Shown here: positions 54,637 through 64,000 of the stretch, piece by piece | How the letters are laid out: the number at the start of each line of letters is the position of its first letter | Numbering within the stretch: position 1 is the first letter of the stretch | Position numbers and translations under genes: made by a program | The notes under the pieces: generated by a model | Told to the model about the DNA's origin: nothing | Database searches by the model: none | What the model saw: the letters and a program-made list of their open reading frames with translations, nothing else | NCBI RefSeq assembly: GCF_000708045.1 | Contig: NZ_ANIE01000010.1 | Coordinates: forward strand, 97,898 to 161,897 | Reading direction: 5' to 3' | Length of the DNA stretch: 64,000 bases | Origin: Marinobacter nitratireducens | Lineage (GTDB): Bacteria; Pseudomonadota; Gammaproteobacteria; Pseudomonadales; Oleiphilaceae

Positions 54637-55071
54637 TTAGTCTTCGACTTTACCACCCGCGGCAGTGATTGCCTCGCGTGCGCCTTTGGTTACCCGAAGT
54701 CCTTTTACGGTTACCGCACGGCTCAACTCACCGGACAGAATAACCTTCGCTTCGCGAATTTCTTCACGAACGATATCAGCTTTCTTCAGAGCGTCCAGGT
54801 CGACCACGTCGCCATCCACTTTCGCCAGTTCATTCAGGCGGATCTCCGCCACATAACGCTGCTGACGGGAAGTGAAGCCGAACTTCGGCAGACGACGAGC
54901 CAATGGCTGCTGACCACCCTCGAAGCCCGGTGCTACGGAACCACCGGAACGGGACTTCAGACCCTTGTGACCACGACCACCGGTTTTACCGAGGCCGCTA
55001 CCGATACCACGACCAACGCGCTTTGCCGAAGGACGTGAACCGGGTTCTGGAGCAAGTTCGTTCAGACGCAT
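54637..55071 (-). CDS. rplO: 50S ribosomal protein L15
   Basis: 144 residues from ATG 55071 ([12 protein letters not shown]); a slightly longer frame overlaps rpmD and is not needed. The N-terminal Gly/Arg-rich extension [18 protein letters not shown] is typical. One base separates it from rpmD. Confidence 0.98.
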   Translation of the reverse strand: MRLNELAPEPGSRPSAKRVGRGIGSGLGKTGGRGHKGLKSRSGGSVAPGFEGGQQPLARRLPKFGFTSRQQRYVAEIRLNELAKVDGDVVDLDALKKADIVREEIREAKVILSGELSRAVTVKGLRVTKGAREAITAAGGKVED

Positions 55072-55072
55072 C

Positions 55073-55261
55073 TTAGTTCTCCTCAACCCGAACCAGGTAA
55101 TTTACCCGGTTGATCATACCGCGAACGGAAGGAGTGTCCTCCACCTCAACAGTGTGACCGATTTTACGAAGACCCAGGCCCTTAACGCACAGCTTGTGCT
55201 TCGGCTGACAGCCGATCGGACTACGGGTCAGAGTTACTTTGATCGTTTTTGCGTTCGCCAT
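55073..55261 (-). CDS. rpmD: 50S ribosomal protein L30
   Basis: 62 residues: [12 protein letters not shown], then [16 protein letters not shown]. Four bases after rpsE in the spc operon. Confidence 0.98.
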   Translation of the reverse strand: MANAKTIKVTLTRSPIGCQPKHKLCVKGLGLRKIGHTVEVEDTPSVRGMINRVNYLVRVEEN

Positions 55262-55265
55262 GACT

Positions 55266-55766
55266 TCAACCCAGAATATCTTCCACGGTCTTACCGCGCT
55301 TGGCTGCGATATCTTCCGGCGCTTGCATCGCCTGAAGGCCCTTGATGGTGGAACGTACCACGTTTACAGGGTTGGTAGACCCGTAACACTTGGACAGTAC
55401 GTTCTGAACACCAGCCACTTCCAGAACGGCGCGCATTGCACCACCGGCAATGACACCAGTACCCTCGGAAGCCGGCTGCATGTAGACCTTGGATCCGCCA
55501 TGCTGCGCCTTGACCGGATACTGAAGCGTATTTCCGTCAAGTGCGACATCAACCATGTTCTTACGCGCAGCTTCCATGGCTTTCTGGATAGCGACAGGCA
55601 CTTCACGCGCCTTGCCACGACCAAAACCAACGCGACCTTTACCATCACCCACCACAGTCAGTGCGGTGAAAGCGAAAATACGGCCACCTTTAACCACTTT
55701 GGCGACACGATTTACCTGAACCAGCCTTTCCTGGAGCTCAGGCGCTTTCTGTTCGTTAACGCTCAT
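55266..55766 (-). CDS. rpsE: 30S ribosomal protein S5
   Basis: 166 residues. ATG 55766 is preceded by GAGGTGGAGAAG, a strong ribosome-binding site, so the GTG three codons earlier is not the start. [20 protein letters not shown] is the S5 RNA-binding motif. It acts at the decoding site and mRNA entry. Confidence 0.98.
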   Translation of the reverse strand: MSVNEQKAPELQERLVQVNRVAKVVKGGRIFAFTALTVVGDGKGRVGFGRGKAREVPVAIQKAMEAARKNMVDVALDGNTLQYPVKAQHGGSKVYMQPASEGTGVIAGGAMRAVLEVAGVQNVLSKCYGSTNPVNVVRSTIKGLQAMQAPEDIAAKRGKTVEDILG

Positions 55767-55778
55767 CTTCTCCACCTC

Positions 55779-56126
55779 TTAGAATTGCAAGCCAGCTTCA
55801 CGAGCCGCGTCGGCCAAGGCCTGGATACGACCGTGATAACGGTAACCGGAGCGGTCAAAAGCAACCTGCTCAACACCTGCCGCCTTGGCGCGCTCAGCGA
55901 TCAGCTGACCGACCTTCTTGGCGGCGTCCACGTTACCGGTTGCACCCTGGCGCAGTTCCTTATCCAACGTGGAGGCAGAAGCCAGCACCTGGCTGCCATC
56001 TGCGGTAGTGACCTGGGCGTACATGTGACGCGGTGTGCGATGCACGCACAGGCGATTGGTACCCAGCTCACGGATCTTCATGCGCACTTTGCGTGCGCGA
56101 CGCAATCTTTCGTTATTCGCGCTCAT
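55779..56126 (-). CDS. rplR: 50S ribosomal protein L18
   Basis: 115 residues: [12 protein letters not shown], then [14 protein letters not shown], ending [26 protein letters not shown] without the middle being unusual. It binds 5S rRNA with L5 and L25. Confidence 0.98.
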   Translation of the reverse strand: MSANNERLRRARKVRMKIRELGTNRLCVHRTPRHMYAQVTTADGSQVLASASTLDKELRQGATGNVDAAKKVGQLIAERAKAAGVEQVAFDRSGYRYHGRIQALADAAREAGLQF

Positions 56127-56135
56127 AGTCCCGCC

Positions 56136-56669
56136 TTATTTCTTCTTGGCTTCTTTGCGTCTGACCTGCTCATCCGCATAACGAACACCCTTACCTTTAT
56201 ACGGCTCGGGCGGACGGTAAGCGCGGATTTCCGCAGCGACCTGGCCAACCTGTTGCTTATCGATCCCGCGAATAACAACTTCCGTTTGAGACGGAGTTTC
56301 TGCGGTGATCCCCTCGGGCAGCTCGTATTCGACCGGGTGTGAAAAACCCAATGTCAGGTTGAGCTTTTTGCCCTGCGCCTGGGCACGATAACCAACGCCC
56401 ACCAACTGGAGTTTGCGCTCGAAACCTGCAGTAACACCGGTAACCATATTGTTAATCAGTGCACGGGTAGTACCTGCGAGTGCGCGGGACTGCTTGGCGC
56501 CATCACGAGCCGCGAAGCGCAGGACGTTTTCTTCCTGAGACACCTCTACAGCCTGATGTACAGTAAACTGAAGCGCTCCCTTGGAGCCCTTCACATTGAT
56601 TTCCTGTCCGTTCAGCTTCACTTCAACACCGGAAGGCAGCACGACAGGATTATTGGCAACCCTGGACAT
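56136..56669 (-). CDS. rplF: 50S ribosomal protein L6
   Basis: 177 residues with two homologous domains: [17 protein letters not shown], and the C-terminal [16 protein letters not shown]. Located near the factor-binding site of the 50S subunit. Normal length. Confidence 0.99.
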   Translation of the reverse strand: MSRVANNPVVLPSGVEVKLNGQEINVKGSKGALQFTVHQAVEVSQEENVLRFAARDGAKQSRALAGTTRALINNMVTGVTAGFERKLQLVGVGYRAQAQGKKLNLTLGFSHPVEYELPEGITAETPSQTEVVIRGIDKQQVGQVAAEIRAYRPPEPYKGKGVRYADEQVRRKEAKKK

Positions 56670-56681
56670 GAAAAACCTCCT

Positions 56682-57074
56682 TTAGAATACGGTGCAGATG
56701 ATTTCGCCACCCACGCCGGCAGCTCGCGCTGCACGGTCGCTCATAACGCCCTTGGACGTAGAGACGATGGCTACACCAAGACCGCCGGATACTTTCGGCA
56801 GTTCCCCAGCGCCGCGATACTGGCGCAGACTCGGACGGCTGGCCCGCTGAATCTCCTCAATAACCGGCTTGCCACCGAAATATTTCAGAGTGATAGTCAG
56901 CTCAGGCTTGGCTTCAGCTGAAACGGAAAAATCTTCAACATAGCCCTCGTCCTTCAGGACCTGAGCTACGGAGATCTTCATCTTTGAAGATGGCATCGTA
57001 ACGTCTGCTTTTGATGCCATCTGAGCATTACGGATACGGGTAAACATATCCGCAAGCGTATCTTGCATACTCAT
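56682..57074 (-). CDS. rpsH: 30S ribosomal protein S8
   Basis: 130 residues from ATG 57074 ([16 protein letters not shown]), with AGGAG ten bases upstream. An in-frame start at 57131 would add 19 residues unlike the family. In E. coli S8 represses the spc operon at the rplE leader; this cannot be judged here. Confidence 0.98.
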   Translation of the reverse strand: MSMQDTLADMFTRIRNAQMASKADVTMPSSKMKISVAQVLKDEGYVEDFSVSAEAKPELTITLKYFGGKPVIEEIQRASRPSLRQYRGAGELPKVSGGLGVAIVSTSKGVMSDRAARAAGVGGEIICTVF

Positions 57075-57162
57075 TGGTATGAGGCTCCTGATCTTTTTAG
57101 TTGTGCAGCGGCGTGCCGCACCGCTTACCAACAGGCGCCTGACCGAAGTCAGGACACCTATT

Positions 57163-57468
57163 TTACCAGCTGGACTTGGTCAGGCCCGGAACATCGCCAC
57201 GCATGCCGTATTCACGGAGTTTAATCCGTGAAAGCTCGAACTTACGCAGGACGCCGTGAGGACGACCAGTCACCTGGCAACGATTACGAAGACGTGCAGG
57301 GCTGGCATTACGAGGAAGCTGCTGAAGCTTCATCTGCGCATCCCAACGGTCATCGTCGCTGGTATTTGGGTTTTTGATAATCGCCTTGAGCTCTGCACGC
57401 TTCGCTGCATACTTCGCAACGGTCTTTTCGCGCTTGAGCTCACGGTTTTTCATGGAAACCTTAGCCAT
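57163..57468 (-). CDS. rpsN: 30S ribosomal protein S14 (zinc-independent form)
   Basis: 101 residues: [13 protein letters not shown], then [14 protein letters not shown]. This is the long C- type, which lacks the paired C-x2-C zinc ligands. Spc operon, 13 bases after rplE. Confidence 0.98.
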   Translation of the reverse strand: MAKVSMKNRELKREKTVAKYAAKRAELKAIIKNPNTSDDDRWDAQMKLQQLPRNASPARLRNRCQVTGRPHGVLRKFELSRIKLREYGMRGDVPGLTKSSW

Positions 57469-57481
57469 TACACTCGTTCCT

Positions 57482-58021
57482 TTATTTCTTGAACGGAAAG
57501 CCGAAGGCTTTCAGCAGTTCACGACCTTCATCGTCGGTACCGGCAGTAGTGGTAATGGTGATATCCAGACCACGGATCTTGTCGACTTTGTCGTACTCAA
57601 TCTCAGGGAAAATGATCTGCTCACGCACACCCATGCTGTAGTTACCACGACCATCGAACGACTTGGGGTTCAGACCGCGGAAGTCACGAACGCGGGGAAC
57701 CGCGATGTGAACCAGGCGATCAAAGAAATCCCACATACGCTCGCCGCGCAGAGTAACTTTACAGCCGATCGGCCAACCCTCACGGATTTTGAAACCCGCG
57801 ACGGATTTACGAGCCTTGGTGACAACAACCTTCTGACCTGCCAGAGCCTCAAGATCAGCCACGGCATTCTCGATCAGCTTTTTGTCACCAACCGCTTCAC
57901 CAACACCCATGTTCAGGGTGATTTTCTCGATACGCGGCACCTGCATGATGTTCTTGTAGCCGAACTCCTTCTGCAGGGCGGGTACCACTTCCTTACTGTA
58001 CTGCTCTTTCATATTAAGCAT
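57482..58021 (-). CDS. rplE: 50S ribosomal protein L5
   Basis: 179 residues from ATG 58021 (M-L-N-M-K-E-Q-Y), matching the family length; a frame from 58033 adds four residues. [22 protein letters not shown] and D-I-T-I-T-T-T-A are visible. It binds 5S rRNA and contacts the P-site tRNA. Confidence 0.98.
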   Translation of the reverse strand: MLNMKEQYSKEVVPALQKEFGYKNIMQVPRIEKITLNMGVGEAVGDKKLIENAVADLEALAGQKVVVTKARKSVAGFKIREGWPIGCKVTLRGERMWDFFDRLVHIAVPRVRDFRGLNPKSFDGRGNYSMGVREQIIFPEIEYDKVDKIRGLDITITTTAGTDDEGRELLKAFGFPFKK

Positions 58022-58036
58022 CGTAACCACCACCGC

Positions 58037-58357
58037 TTACTGGTTATCGACAGCTTCATTCGTGGACTTGAAGATCCGCACTTTCGCGCCGTCTTCCTTC
58101 ACTTGGAAGCCTACGCGATCGGCTTTGCCGGTCTGCGGATTAAAAATAGCCACGTTGGAAGCCTGGATAGGTGCTTCTTTTTCGACGATACCACCCGGGG
58201 TACCCAGCATTGGGTTAGGCTTGGTGTGCTTCTTGATCATATTGATCCCTGAAACCACAACACGGCCGTCGTCCTGGACTTTCAGGACTTTACCACGTTT
58301 GCCTTTATCTTTCCCCGTGGTGACGATTACTTCGTCATCTCGTTTGATCTTTTTCAT
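58037..58357 (-). CDS. rplX: 50S ribosomal protein L24
   Basis: 106 residues: [20 protein letters not shown] containing the KOW motif, then [11 protein letters not shown]. An assembly-initiator protein of the 50S subunit. Confidence 0.98.
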   Translation of the reverse strand: MKKIKRDDEVIVTTGKDKGKRGKVLKVQDDGRVVVSGINMIKKHTKPNPMLGTPGGIVEKEAPIQASNVAIFNPQTGKADRVGFQVKEDGAKVRIFKSTNEAVDNQ

Positions 58358-58374
58358 AACCGGCCTCTGGTCCT

Positions 58375-58743
58375 TTAAAGTACTTCGGGTGCCAGTGAGA
58401 TAATCTTCATGAACTTCTCGTTACGCAGTTCACGGGTAACCGGTCCGAAGATACGGGTACCAATCGGTGCGTCCTGAGCGTTCAGAAGCACTGCCGCATT
58501 TCCGTCAAAACGGATCAGCGAACCGTCTGGACGACGGACGCCCTTACGGGTGCGCACAACGACAGCCTTCAGGACCTGGCCTTTCTTCACTTTACCGCGG
58601 GGGATGGCTTCCTTAACGGTCACCTTGATGATATCCCCAACGCCGGCGTAACGCCGGTGTGAACCGCCCAGGACCTTGATGCACTGAACCTGGCGTGCAC
58701 CACTGTTGTCCGCGACATCAAGCATTGTTTGAGTCTGAATCAT
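58375..58743 (-). CDS. rplN: 50S ribosomal protein L14
   Basis: 122 residues: [16 protein letters not shown], ending [10 protein letters not shown]. It sits at the intersubunit face. First gene of the spc operon order, 18 bases after rpsQ. Confidence 0.99.
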   Translation of the reverse strand: MIQTQTMLDVADNSGARQVQCIKVLGGSHRRYAGVGDIIKVTVKEAIPRGKVKKGQVLKAVVVRTRKGVRRPDGSLIRFDGNAAVLLNAQDAPIGTRIFGPVTRELRNEKFMKIISLAPEVL

Positions 58744-58761
58744 GGTTGTTCTCCGGGCGAA

Positions 58762-59028
58762 TTACACCTTGGATGCACGTTCGGTGACTTCAACCAGGGC
58801 CCAGCTCTTGGTCTTGGAGACCGGACGGGTTTCCTGGATGGTCACAGTGTCACCGATGTTGCACTGGTTACTCTCATCATGAGCGTGAATCTTGGTTGAG
58901 CGCTTCATGTACTTACCGTACAGCGGATGTTTTTCCTGACGCTCGACCAGAACCACGATGGACTTGTCCATCTTGTTGCTCACGACCTTCCCACTCAGAG
59001 TTCTGGCAGTTTGGGTAGCTTCAGTCAT
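58762..59028 (-). CDS. rpsQ: 30S ribosomal protein S17
   Basis: 88 residues: [20 protein letters not shown], then [13 protein letters not shown]. Last gene of the S10 operon order, one base after rpmC. Confidence 0.98.
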   Translation of the reverse strand: MTEATQTARTLSGKVVSNKMDKSIVVLVERQEKHPLYGKYMKRSTKIHAHDESNQCNIGDTVTIQETRPVSKTKSWALVEVTERASKV

Positions 59029-59029
59029 G

Positions 59030-59221
59030 TCACTGTCCTGCCTTTTGGTTCAAAACTGTTTTCACGCGTGCAATGTCGCGCTTCACCTTACGAAGGAGGT
59101 GAGACTGATTCAGCTGACCTGTTGCCTTACGCATACGCAGGTTGAACTGCTCCTTCAGGAGGTCGATCAGCTCTTTGTTCAGCTCCTCGACTGACTTTTC
59201 ACGCAGCTCTGTTGCTTTCAT
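59030..59221 (-). CDS. rpmC: 50S ribosomal protein L29
   Basis: 63 residues, [18 protein letters not shown], a two-helix protein at the exit tunnel. The ATG at 59221 overlaps the rplP stop by one base (TGATG), suggesting coupled translation; the GTG one codon earlier is unlikely. Confidence 0.97.
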   Translation of the reverse strand: MKATELREKSVEELNKELIDLLKEQFNLRMRKATGQLNQSHLLRKVKRDIARVKTVLNQKAGQ

Positions 59222-59634
59222 CACATCACCGTCCTCGTTACAAAGGTGGTCTGTACCGGCAGTTTGGCCGCCGCCAGAGTGAAGGCCTCACGAGCAACTT
59301 CCTCGGAAACACCTTCCATCTCGTAGAGCATACGGCCTGGCTGGATTTCAGCCACCCAATACTCGACAGAACCCTTACCTTTACCCATCCGAACTTCCAG
59401 GGGCTTGCCAGTGATCGGCTTATCCGGGAACACCCGAATCCAGATCTTACCGCCCCGCTTAATACGACGGTTCATGGTACGACGCGCCGCCTCGATCTGG
59501 CGCGCATTTATACGTCCACGACTGGTCGCTTTCAATCCGTATTCACCGAAGCTCACCTTGTTGGCACGGTGAGCAAGACCGGTGTTACGGCCCTTCATTA
59601 CCTTGCGAAATTTGGTGCGTTTTGGTTGCAGCAT
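59221..59634 (-). CDS. rplP: 50S ribosomal protein L16
   Basis: 137 residues: [17 protein letters not shown], then [13 protein letters not shown]. It helps position the A-site tRNA. The stop is shared with the rpmC start. Confidence 0.99.
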   Translation of the reverse strand: MLQPKRTKFRKVMKGRNTGLAHRANKVSFGEYGLKATSRGRINARQIEAARRTMNRRIKRGGKIWIRVFPDKPITGKPLEVRMGKGKGSVEYWVAEIQPGRMLYEMEGVSEEVAREAFTLAAAKLPVQTTFVTRTVM

Positions 59635-59646
59635 TAGAGTGCCCCT

Positions 59647-60330
59647 TTACTTAGAACCTTTCTTCCCAGAGGCTTTCTTGTCAGCACGGACCTGCTCCAT
59701 ACCACCAAGAATCTCACCTTTGAAGATCCATACCTTGACGCCGATTACGCCGTAAGTGGTATGCGCTTCGTAGGTTGCGTAATCAATGTCTGCACGCAGT
59801 GTGTGCAGAGGTACACGACCTTCGCGATACCACTCGGAACGTGCGATTTCAGCACCCCCAAGACGACCGCCTACCTGGATCTTGATACCCTTGGCGCCCT
59901 GACGCATGGCGTTCTGAACCGCGCGCTTCATGGCACGACGGAACATCACACGACGCTCGAGCTGACCGGCAACGTTTTGCGCTACCAGGCGGGCATCCAG
60001 GTCCGGCTTGCGGACTTCCTCGATGTTGATGTGCACAGGCACACCCATCATGCCGCTAACTTCGCGACGCAGACGATCAACATCTTCACCCTTCTTACCG
60101 ATAACAATACCGGGGCGGGCAGTATGGATCGTGATCCGGGCGTTCTGAGCAGGGCGCTCGATCACAATCTTGCTGACAGACGCCTTAACCAGACGCTTGT
60201 CCAGGAACTCACGAACCTCAATATCATTGAGAAGGTTCTTGGAGTATTCCTTCTTGTCGGCATACCAGACTGAGTTGTGCTCTTTGATCACACCCAGGCG
60301 AATGCCGGTTGGATTTACTTTATGACCCAT
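59647..60330 (-). CDS. rpsC: 30S ribosomal protein S3
   Basis: 227 residues: [13 protein letters not shown], a KH domain with [11 protein letters not shown], and a Lys/Gly/Ser-rich tail. It forms the mRNA entry channel with S4 and S5. Confidence 0.99.
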   Translation of the reverse strand: MGHKVNPTGIRLGVIKEHNSVWYADKKEYSKNLLNDIEVREFLDKRLVKASVSKIVIERPAQNARITIHTARPGIVIGKKGEDVDRLRREVSGMMGVPVHINIEEVRKPDLDARLVAQNVAGQLERRVMFRRAMKRAVQNAMRQGAKGIKIQVGGRLGGAEIARSEWYREGRVPLHTLRADIDYATYEAHTTYGVIGVKVWIFKGEILGGMEQVRADKKASGKKGSK

Positions 60331-60341
60331 CTGAGCATCTC

Positions 60342-60674
60342 CTACTTGTCGGCGACCTTGACGGTGATATGACAGGTGCGCTTGAAAATACGATCAGCGC
60401 GCCCCTTGGCTCGAGCCTTGATCCGCTTGAGCGTCGGGCCCTCGTCCACCATGATGGTGGAAACCTTCAGATCATCTACGTCCAGACCTTCGTTGTGCTC
60501 AGCATTGGCAATGGCGGACTCAAGAGCTTTCTTGATCACAACCGCTGCCTTCTTCGGGCTGAAAGTCAGAATGTTCAGGGCATCCTCAACAGCTTTGCCG
60601 CGTACCTGGTCAGCGACAAGACGTGCTTTCTGAGCTGAGAGGTTAGCGCCCTTGTACTTGGCTGCTACTTCCAT
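60342..60674 (-). CDS. rplV: 50S ribosomal protein L22
   Basis: 110 residues from ATG 60674 ([18 protein letters not shown]). The open frame runs back to 60821, across rpsS, but those 49 residues are not family-like. [13 protein letters not shown] is the hairpin lining the exit tunnel. Confidence 0.98.
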   Translation of the reverse strand: MEVAAKYKGANLSAQKARLVADQVRGKAVEDALNILTFSPKKAAVVIKKALESAIANAEHNEGLDVDDLKVSTIMVDEGPTLKRIKARAKGRADRIFKRTCHITVKVADK

Positions 60675-60690
60675 TTCTATTACCTCACAA

Positions 60691-60966
60691 TCAGCGTTTA
60701 GCTTTCTTGTCGGCCGCATGACCACGATAAGTGCGCGTTGCCGCGAACTCACCCAGCTTATGTCCAACCATATCTTCGGTGACATAAACCGGCACGTGTT
60801 GCTTGCCGTTGTGGACTGCAATGGTCAGGCCTACCATCTCTGGGAAGACTGTGGACCGGCGGGACCAGGTTTTAATGGGCCGCTTGTCGTTAGCTTCCAG
60901 AGCTGCCTCGACCTTCTTCAACAGATGCAGGTCTATAAAAGGACCTTTCTTCAAAGAACGTGGCAC
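60691..60966 (-). CDS. rpsS: 30S ribosomal protein S19
   Basis: 91 residues: [15 protein letters not shown], then [16 protein letters not shown]. Head of the 30S subunit, with S13. Confidence 0.99.
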   Translation of the reverse strand: MPRSLKKGPFIDLHLLKKVEAALEANDKRPIKTWSRRSTVFPEMVGLTIAVHNGKQHVPVYVTEDMVGHKLGEFAATRTYRGHAADKKAKR

Positions 60967-60990
60967 AGCAAATTACCTCTATGTAGTCGT

Positions 60991-61818
60991 TTACTTGGCC
61001 GAACGACGACGTACTATCATCTTGTCAGTACGCTTGTTCTTACGAGTCTTATGCCCTTTGGTCGGAACACCCCACGGAGTAACCGGGTGACGTCCGCCAG
61101 AGGTACGCCCTTCACCACCACCATGTGGGTGGTCAACTGGGTTCATAGCAACACCACGTACTGTTGGCCGTTTGCCGCGCCAACGTGATGCACCCGCTTT
61201 ACCAAGCTGCTTGAGGCTGTGCTCGCTGTTACATACTTCACCCAGCGTTGCACGGCAGTCTACAAGCACCTTACGCATTTCACCTGAACGCAGGCGGAGG
61301 GTGGCATAAGCCCCTTCCCGAGCAACCAGCTGTACGGATGCGCCCGCAGAGCGAGCCAGCTGAGCACCTTTGCCAGGCTTGAGTTCAACGCAATGGATCA
61401 CAGAACCAACCGGAATGTTCCGGATCGGCAATGTAGAACCAACCTTGATCGGCGCGTCGATACCAGAACGCACTTCGTCACCTGCCTTTACACCCTTGGG
61501 AGCGATAATGTAACGACGCTCACCATCGGCATACTTCAACAGTGCAATGTGCGCTGAGCGGTTGGGATCATATTCCAGGCGCTCTACAACCGCCGGAATA
61601 CCATCTTTGGTCCGCTTGAAATCAATTACGCGGTAGTGCTTTTTGTGGCCACCACCAACGTGACGGGTAGTGATACGACCAAAATGGTTACGACCACCCG
61701 ACTTACTCAGGGTTTCTACCAACGGCTCGTAAGGGCGCCCCTTATGGAGATCCGGGTTGTAAAGCTTTACAACGTGGCGGCGTCCGGCAGATGTTGGCTT
61801 GGTTTTGATGATCGGCAT
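60991..61818 (-). CDS. rplB: 50S ribosomal protein L2
   Basis: 275 residues: [29 protein letters not shown], and the C-terminal [16 protein letters not shown] containing the conserved His needed for peptidyl transfer. Intact. Confidence 0.99.
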   Translation of the reverse strand: MPIIKTKPTSAGRRHVVKLYNPDLHKGRPYEPLVETLSKSGGRNHFGRITTRHVGGGHKKHYRVIDFKRTKDGIPAVVERLEYDPNRSAHIALLKYADGERRYIIAPKGVKAGDEVRSGIDAPIKVGSTLPIRNIPVGSVIHCVELKPGKGAQLARSAGASVQLVAREGAYATLRLRSGEMRKVLVDCRATLGEVCNSEHSLKQLGKAGASRWRGKRPTVRGVAMNPVDHPHGGGEGRTSGGRHPVTPWGVPTKGHKTRKNKRTDKMIVRRRSAK

Positions 61819-61835
61819 TTTACGACCCCTTTACC

Positions 61836-62129
61836 TTATTCCACATCCAGAAAATCGATGTCCTGACCTTCTGCCAGCTTGACGTAAGCCTTACGAATGT
61901 CATTACGCTTGCCGAACCCGCGGATAGTGCGCTTAAGCTTACCCTTGCGATTCAGAACCTGAACACCTTCGACGGTGACGTTGAACAGCTGCTCAACGGC
62001 TTTCTTGATCTCCGGCTTGGTTGCATCAGGCGCTACACGAAAGACCACCTGATTATTTTCCGCCGCCAGAGATGCTTTCTCTGATACGTGAGGCCCAAGA
62101 AGGACCTTATAAATACGTTCCTGATTCAT
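61836..62129 (-). CDS. rplW: 50S ribosomal protein L23
   Basis: 97 residues: [11 protein letters not shown], then [19 protein letters not shown] tail (I-R-G-F-G-K-R here). It docks signal recognition particle and trigger factor at the tunnel exit. It overlaps rplD by four bases. Confidence 0.98.
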   Translation of the reverse strand: MNQERIYKVLLGPHVSEKASLAAENNQVVFRVAPDATKPEIKKAVEQLFNVTVEGVQVLNRKGKLKRTIRGFGKRNDIRKAYVKLAEGQDIDFLDVE

Positions 62130-62731
62130 CCCAGCATCTCCTCGATCTTCTTCAGAGCGGGAACAGTCACCACGACATTCTCAAAGGCAACCAGGCTGAC
62201 CGGATCGAGACCCGCAACATCACGAACATCCACGTGGGGAACGTTGCGAGACGCCAGATGCAGGTTCTGCTCAACGCTTTCAGCCAGGATCAGCGCATTG
62301 GAGACACCGAGATCCTTCAACTTGGCATTGAATGCCTTGGTCTTCGGAGTGTCGAAGCTCATGTCATCAACCACGACCAAACGCTCCTGACGGACCAGCT
62401 CTGAAAAAATAGAGCGCAGCGCCGCGCGGTACATCTTGCGGTTGACTTTCTGCTCAAAGTCGCGGGGCTTGGCAGCAAACGTGGTACCACCTGAACGCCA
62501 GATCGGGCTACGAATAGTACCCGCGCGAGCACGACCGGTGCCCTTTTGACGCCAAGGCTTCTTACCACCACCACGAACTTCGGAACGTGTCTTCTGAGCT
62601 TTGGTACCCTGACGACCAGCCGCCATGTAGGCAGTGACCACCTGATGAACCAGAGACTCGTTGAAATCTTTTGCGAACGTAGCGTCGGAAACAGAAACTC
62701 CCTTGCCGCTACCAGTAATTGTCAATTCCAT
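62126..62731 (-). CDS. rplD: 50S ribosomal protein L4
   Basis: 201 residues: [20 protein letters not shown] in the tunnel loop, then [10 protein letters not shown]. In E. coli L4 also regulates the S10 operon by binding its leader; the leader here is only about 55 nt from the predicted start. Confidence 0.98.
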   Translation of the reverse strand: MELTITGSGKGVSVSDATFAKDFNESLVHQVVTAYMAAGRQGTKAQKTRSEVRGGGKKPWRQKGTGRARAGTIRSPIWRSGGTTFAAKPRDFEQKVNRKMYRAALRSIFSELVRQERLVVVDDMSFDTPKTKAFNAKLKDLGVSNALILAESVEQNLHLASRNVPHVDVRDVAGLDPVSLVAFENVVVTVPALKKIEEMLG

Positions 62732-62742
62732 CGCACCGCTCC

Positions 62743-63381
62743 TCAGGCTTTAACTGCAGGCTTGATGACAACATCGCCGCCAGTTGCGCCAGGTACCGCA
62801 CCGCTTACCAGCAGCAGGTTGCGCTCGGCGTCGACACGGACGATCTTCAGGTTCTGCACAGTCACCTGCGCATTACCCATTTGGCCCGCCATCTTTTTGC
62901 CCTTGAATACCTTGCCCGGAGTCTGGTTCTGACCAATAGAACCCGGAGCACGGTGAGACAGGGAGTTACCGTGAGTCGCGTCTTGCATGGAGAAGTTCCA
63001 GCGCTTAACACCACCCTGGAAACCCTTACCCTTGGACTGACCTACAGCATCAACCACCTGACCATCCTCAAAGATGGTTGCAGTGATCTCACCACCAGCG
63101 GCCAGATCTTCGCCTTCGCCATCGGCAAGACGGAATTCCCAGACACCACGACCCGCCTCAACGCCGGCCTTCGCAAAATGACCAGCTTCGGCTTTGGTTA
63201 CGCGAGAGGAGCGACGAGCACCGACAGTGACCTGAACGGCACGGTAGCCATCGCTTTCGAGAGTTTTAAGCTGGGTAATGCGGTTGGGCTCAACCTCAAT
63301 TACCGTAACGGGCAGCGCCTGCCCATCTTCCGTAAAAATACGGGTCATACCGGCCTTACGACCGACAACACCAATTGCCAT
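62743..63381 (-). CDS. rplC: 50S ribosomal protein L3
   Basis: 212 residues: [16 protein letters not shown], then [18 protein letters not shown] with the glutamine that is methylated in E. coli. It shapes the peptidyl-transferase centre. A 76-base gap separates it from rpsJ. Confidence 0.99.
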   Translation of the reverse strand: MAIGVVGRKAGMTRIFTEDGQALPVTVIEVEPNRITQLKTLESDGYRAVQVTVGARRSSRVTKAEAGHFAKAGVEAGRGVWEFRLADGEGEDLAAGGEITATIFEDGQVVDAVGQSKGKGFQGGVKRWNFSMQDATHGNSLSHRAPGSIGQNQTPGKVFKGKKMAGQMGNAQVTVQNLKIVRVDAERNLLLVSGAVPGATGGDVVIKPAVKA

Positions 63382-63457
63382 GTTTCACCTCTTAAGTGTA
63401 CGGGGCTCTCACCCTCTATGGCCTTATGACAGTTACACAGACTAATACCGGGCGGTA

Positions 63458-63769
63458 TTAGCCGAGGCTAATCTGAACGTCTACACCTGCAGCCAGGTCC
63501 AACTTCATCAGAGCATCTACTGTCTTTTCCGTCGGCTCAACGATGTCGAGCAAACGCTTATGCGTACGAATTTCGTACTGATCCCGCGCGTCTTTGTTGA
63601 CGTGTGGAGAGATCAATACCGTGTACTTTTCCTTCCGCGTCGGCAGAGGGATTGGACCACGCACCTGAGCGCCGGTCCGCTTAGCGGTATCGACAATCTC
63701 CTGCGTGGACTGGTCGATCAGACGATAATCAAACGCCTTCAACCGGATTCGAATTTTTTGGCTTTGCAT
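63458..63769 (-). CDS. rpsJ: 30S ribosomal protein S10
   Basis: 103 residues: [16 protein letters not shown], then [15 protein letters not shown]. First gene of the S10 operon; it also acts as the NusE antitermination factor. Preceded by a near-consensus promoter at 63832-63860. Confidence 0.99.
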
Positions 63770-63831
63770 GATGCACCAAACTCCACTCGTAGCAGCTACT
63801 TTATTAGCCGACCTTCAAAAAAAGGAGCCGC

Positions 63832-63860
63832 ATTGTATGCATATTACACAACCCTGTCAA
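63832..63860 (-). promoter_or_regulatory. Sigma-70 promoter of the S10 operon
   Basis: On the minus strand TTGACA (63855-63860), 17 bases, TACAAT (63832-63837). This is nearly the ideal sigma-70 promoter. Transcription would start near 63825, giving a leader of about 55 nt before rpsJ, short compared with the L4-regulated leader of E. coli. Confidence 0.85.
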
Positions 63861-63882
63861 CAGCTACGCCACTGACAGGGTT
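63850..63882. repeat. 10-bp inverted repeat overlapping the S10 promoter -35 element
   Basis: AACCCTGTCA (63850-63859) and TGACAGGGTT (63873-63882) are perfect complements with a 13-base loop. One arm covers most of the -35 hexamer. Possible operator or a transcript hairpin after the tuf terminator. Confidence 0.6.
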
Positions 63883-63906
63883 GCAGGTACTTTGCGACTG
63901 AAACAG

Positions 63907-63936
63907 AAAAAGGGGCTGAAACATCAGCCCCTTTTT
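63907..63936 (-). terminator. Rho-independent terminator after tuf
   Basis: AAAAAGGGGCTGA-AACA-TCAGCCCCTTTTT: a perfect 13-bp stem counting the A/T ends, about 20 bases past the tuf stop and before the S10 promoter. Confidence 0.92.
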
Positions 63937-63954
63937 CCGATCAAACGAGCTTGA

Positions 63955-64000
63955 TCACTCGATGATCTTGGATACCACGCCGGCACCAACGGTACGGCCG
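63955..64000 (-). CDS. tuf: Elongation factor Tu, C-terminal end (truncated by window)
   Basis: Only the last 14 complete codons plus the stop are inside the window: G-R-T-V-G-A-G-V-V-S-K-I-I-E. This matches the invariant EF-Tu C-terminus. Its place upstream of rpsJ is the normal str/S10 order. Confidence 0.93.
   Translation of the reverse strand, partial: GRTVGAGVVSKIIE

Noticed and set aside
55239..56342. Long plus-strand open frame opposite rpsE, rplR and rplF
   Set aside because: Antisense shadow of three ribosomal protein genes; composition is unlike a real protein.

Overview
The window looks like a chromosome segment of a marine gammaproteobacterium, most likely Marinobacter or a close relative. 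This is inferred from gene content and order: a glnE-ilvE-LPS core block, a glnA-DUF4124-ntrBC block, a complete MSHA pilus locus, the uvrA/MFS/ssb trio, and a classical S10-spc-alpha ribosomal supercluster. No tRNA, rRNA, insertion sequence, prophage or CRISPR array was seen.

Region 1 (1-11.3 kb) is a surface-glycan locus with frequent strand switches. It holds a GT4 fragment, a WaaE-like GT2, a GDP-mannose-forming ManC, an LpxL-type acyltransferase, and an O-antigen ligase fused to a GT2 domain. On the minus strand follow a sialyltransferase-like protein, a CDP-glycerol-phosphotransferase-like protein, a GT4 and a Kdo kinase. A GT9 heptosyltransferase and a DUF6165 protein close the region. 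Together they should build and phosphorylate the lipid A/core and attach a polymer to it.

Region 2 (11.4-22.5 kb) is mostly housekeeping: ilvE, glnE, a two-TM potassium channel with an RCK-like domain, a CYTH phosphatase, an abundant-type porin, dtd, pip and typA.

Region 3 (22.5-27.9 kb) is the nitrogen-control block: glnA behind a clear sigma-54 promoter with two NtrC-like sites, a DUF4124 protein, then ntrB-ntrC behind a second sigma-54-like promoter. GlnE, encoded 8 kb away, acts on the GlnA tyrosine that is visible here.

Region 4 (27.9-44.7 kb) is a 17-gene MSHA type IV pilus locus on the minus strand (mshI to mshQ), mostly with overlapping or abutting genes. It ends in a 1231-residue MshQ that carries a lectin-like domain.

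Region 5 (44.9-50.1 kb) has ssb, a YajR-like MFS transporter and uvrA, then an 80-nt near-perfect palindrome. Region 6 (50.1-64 kb) is rplQ-rpoA-rpsD-rpsK-rpsM-rpmJ-secY-rplO and on to rpsJ, with the end of tuf at the window edge. A consensus sigma-70 promoter lies upstream of rpsJ.

No wholly new system is obvious. The best candidates for novelty are the ligase-GT2 fusion, the sialyltransferase-like/glycerophosphotransferase-like pair, the lectin-bearing MshQ, and the palindrome downstream of uvrA. All functional calls come from reading motifs by eye; no database search was run.
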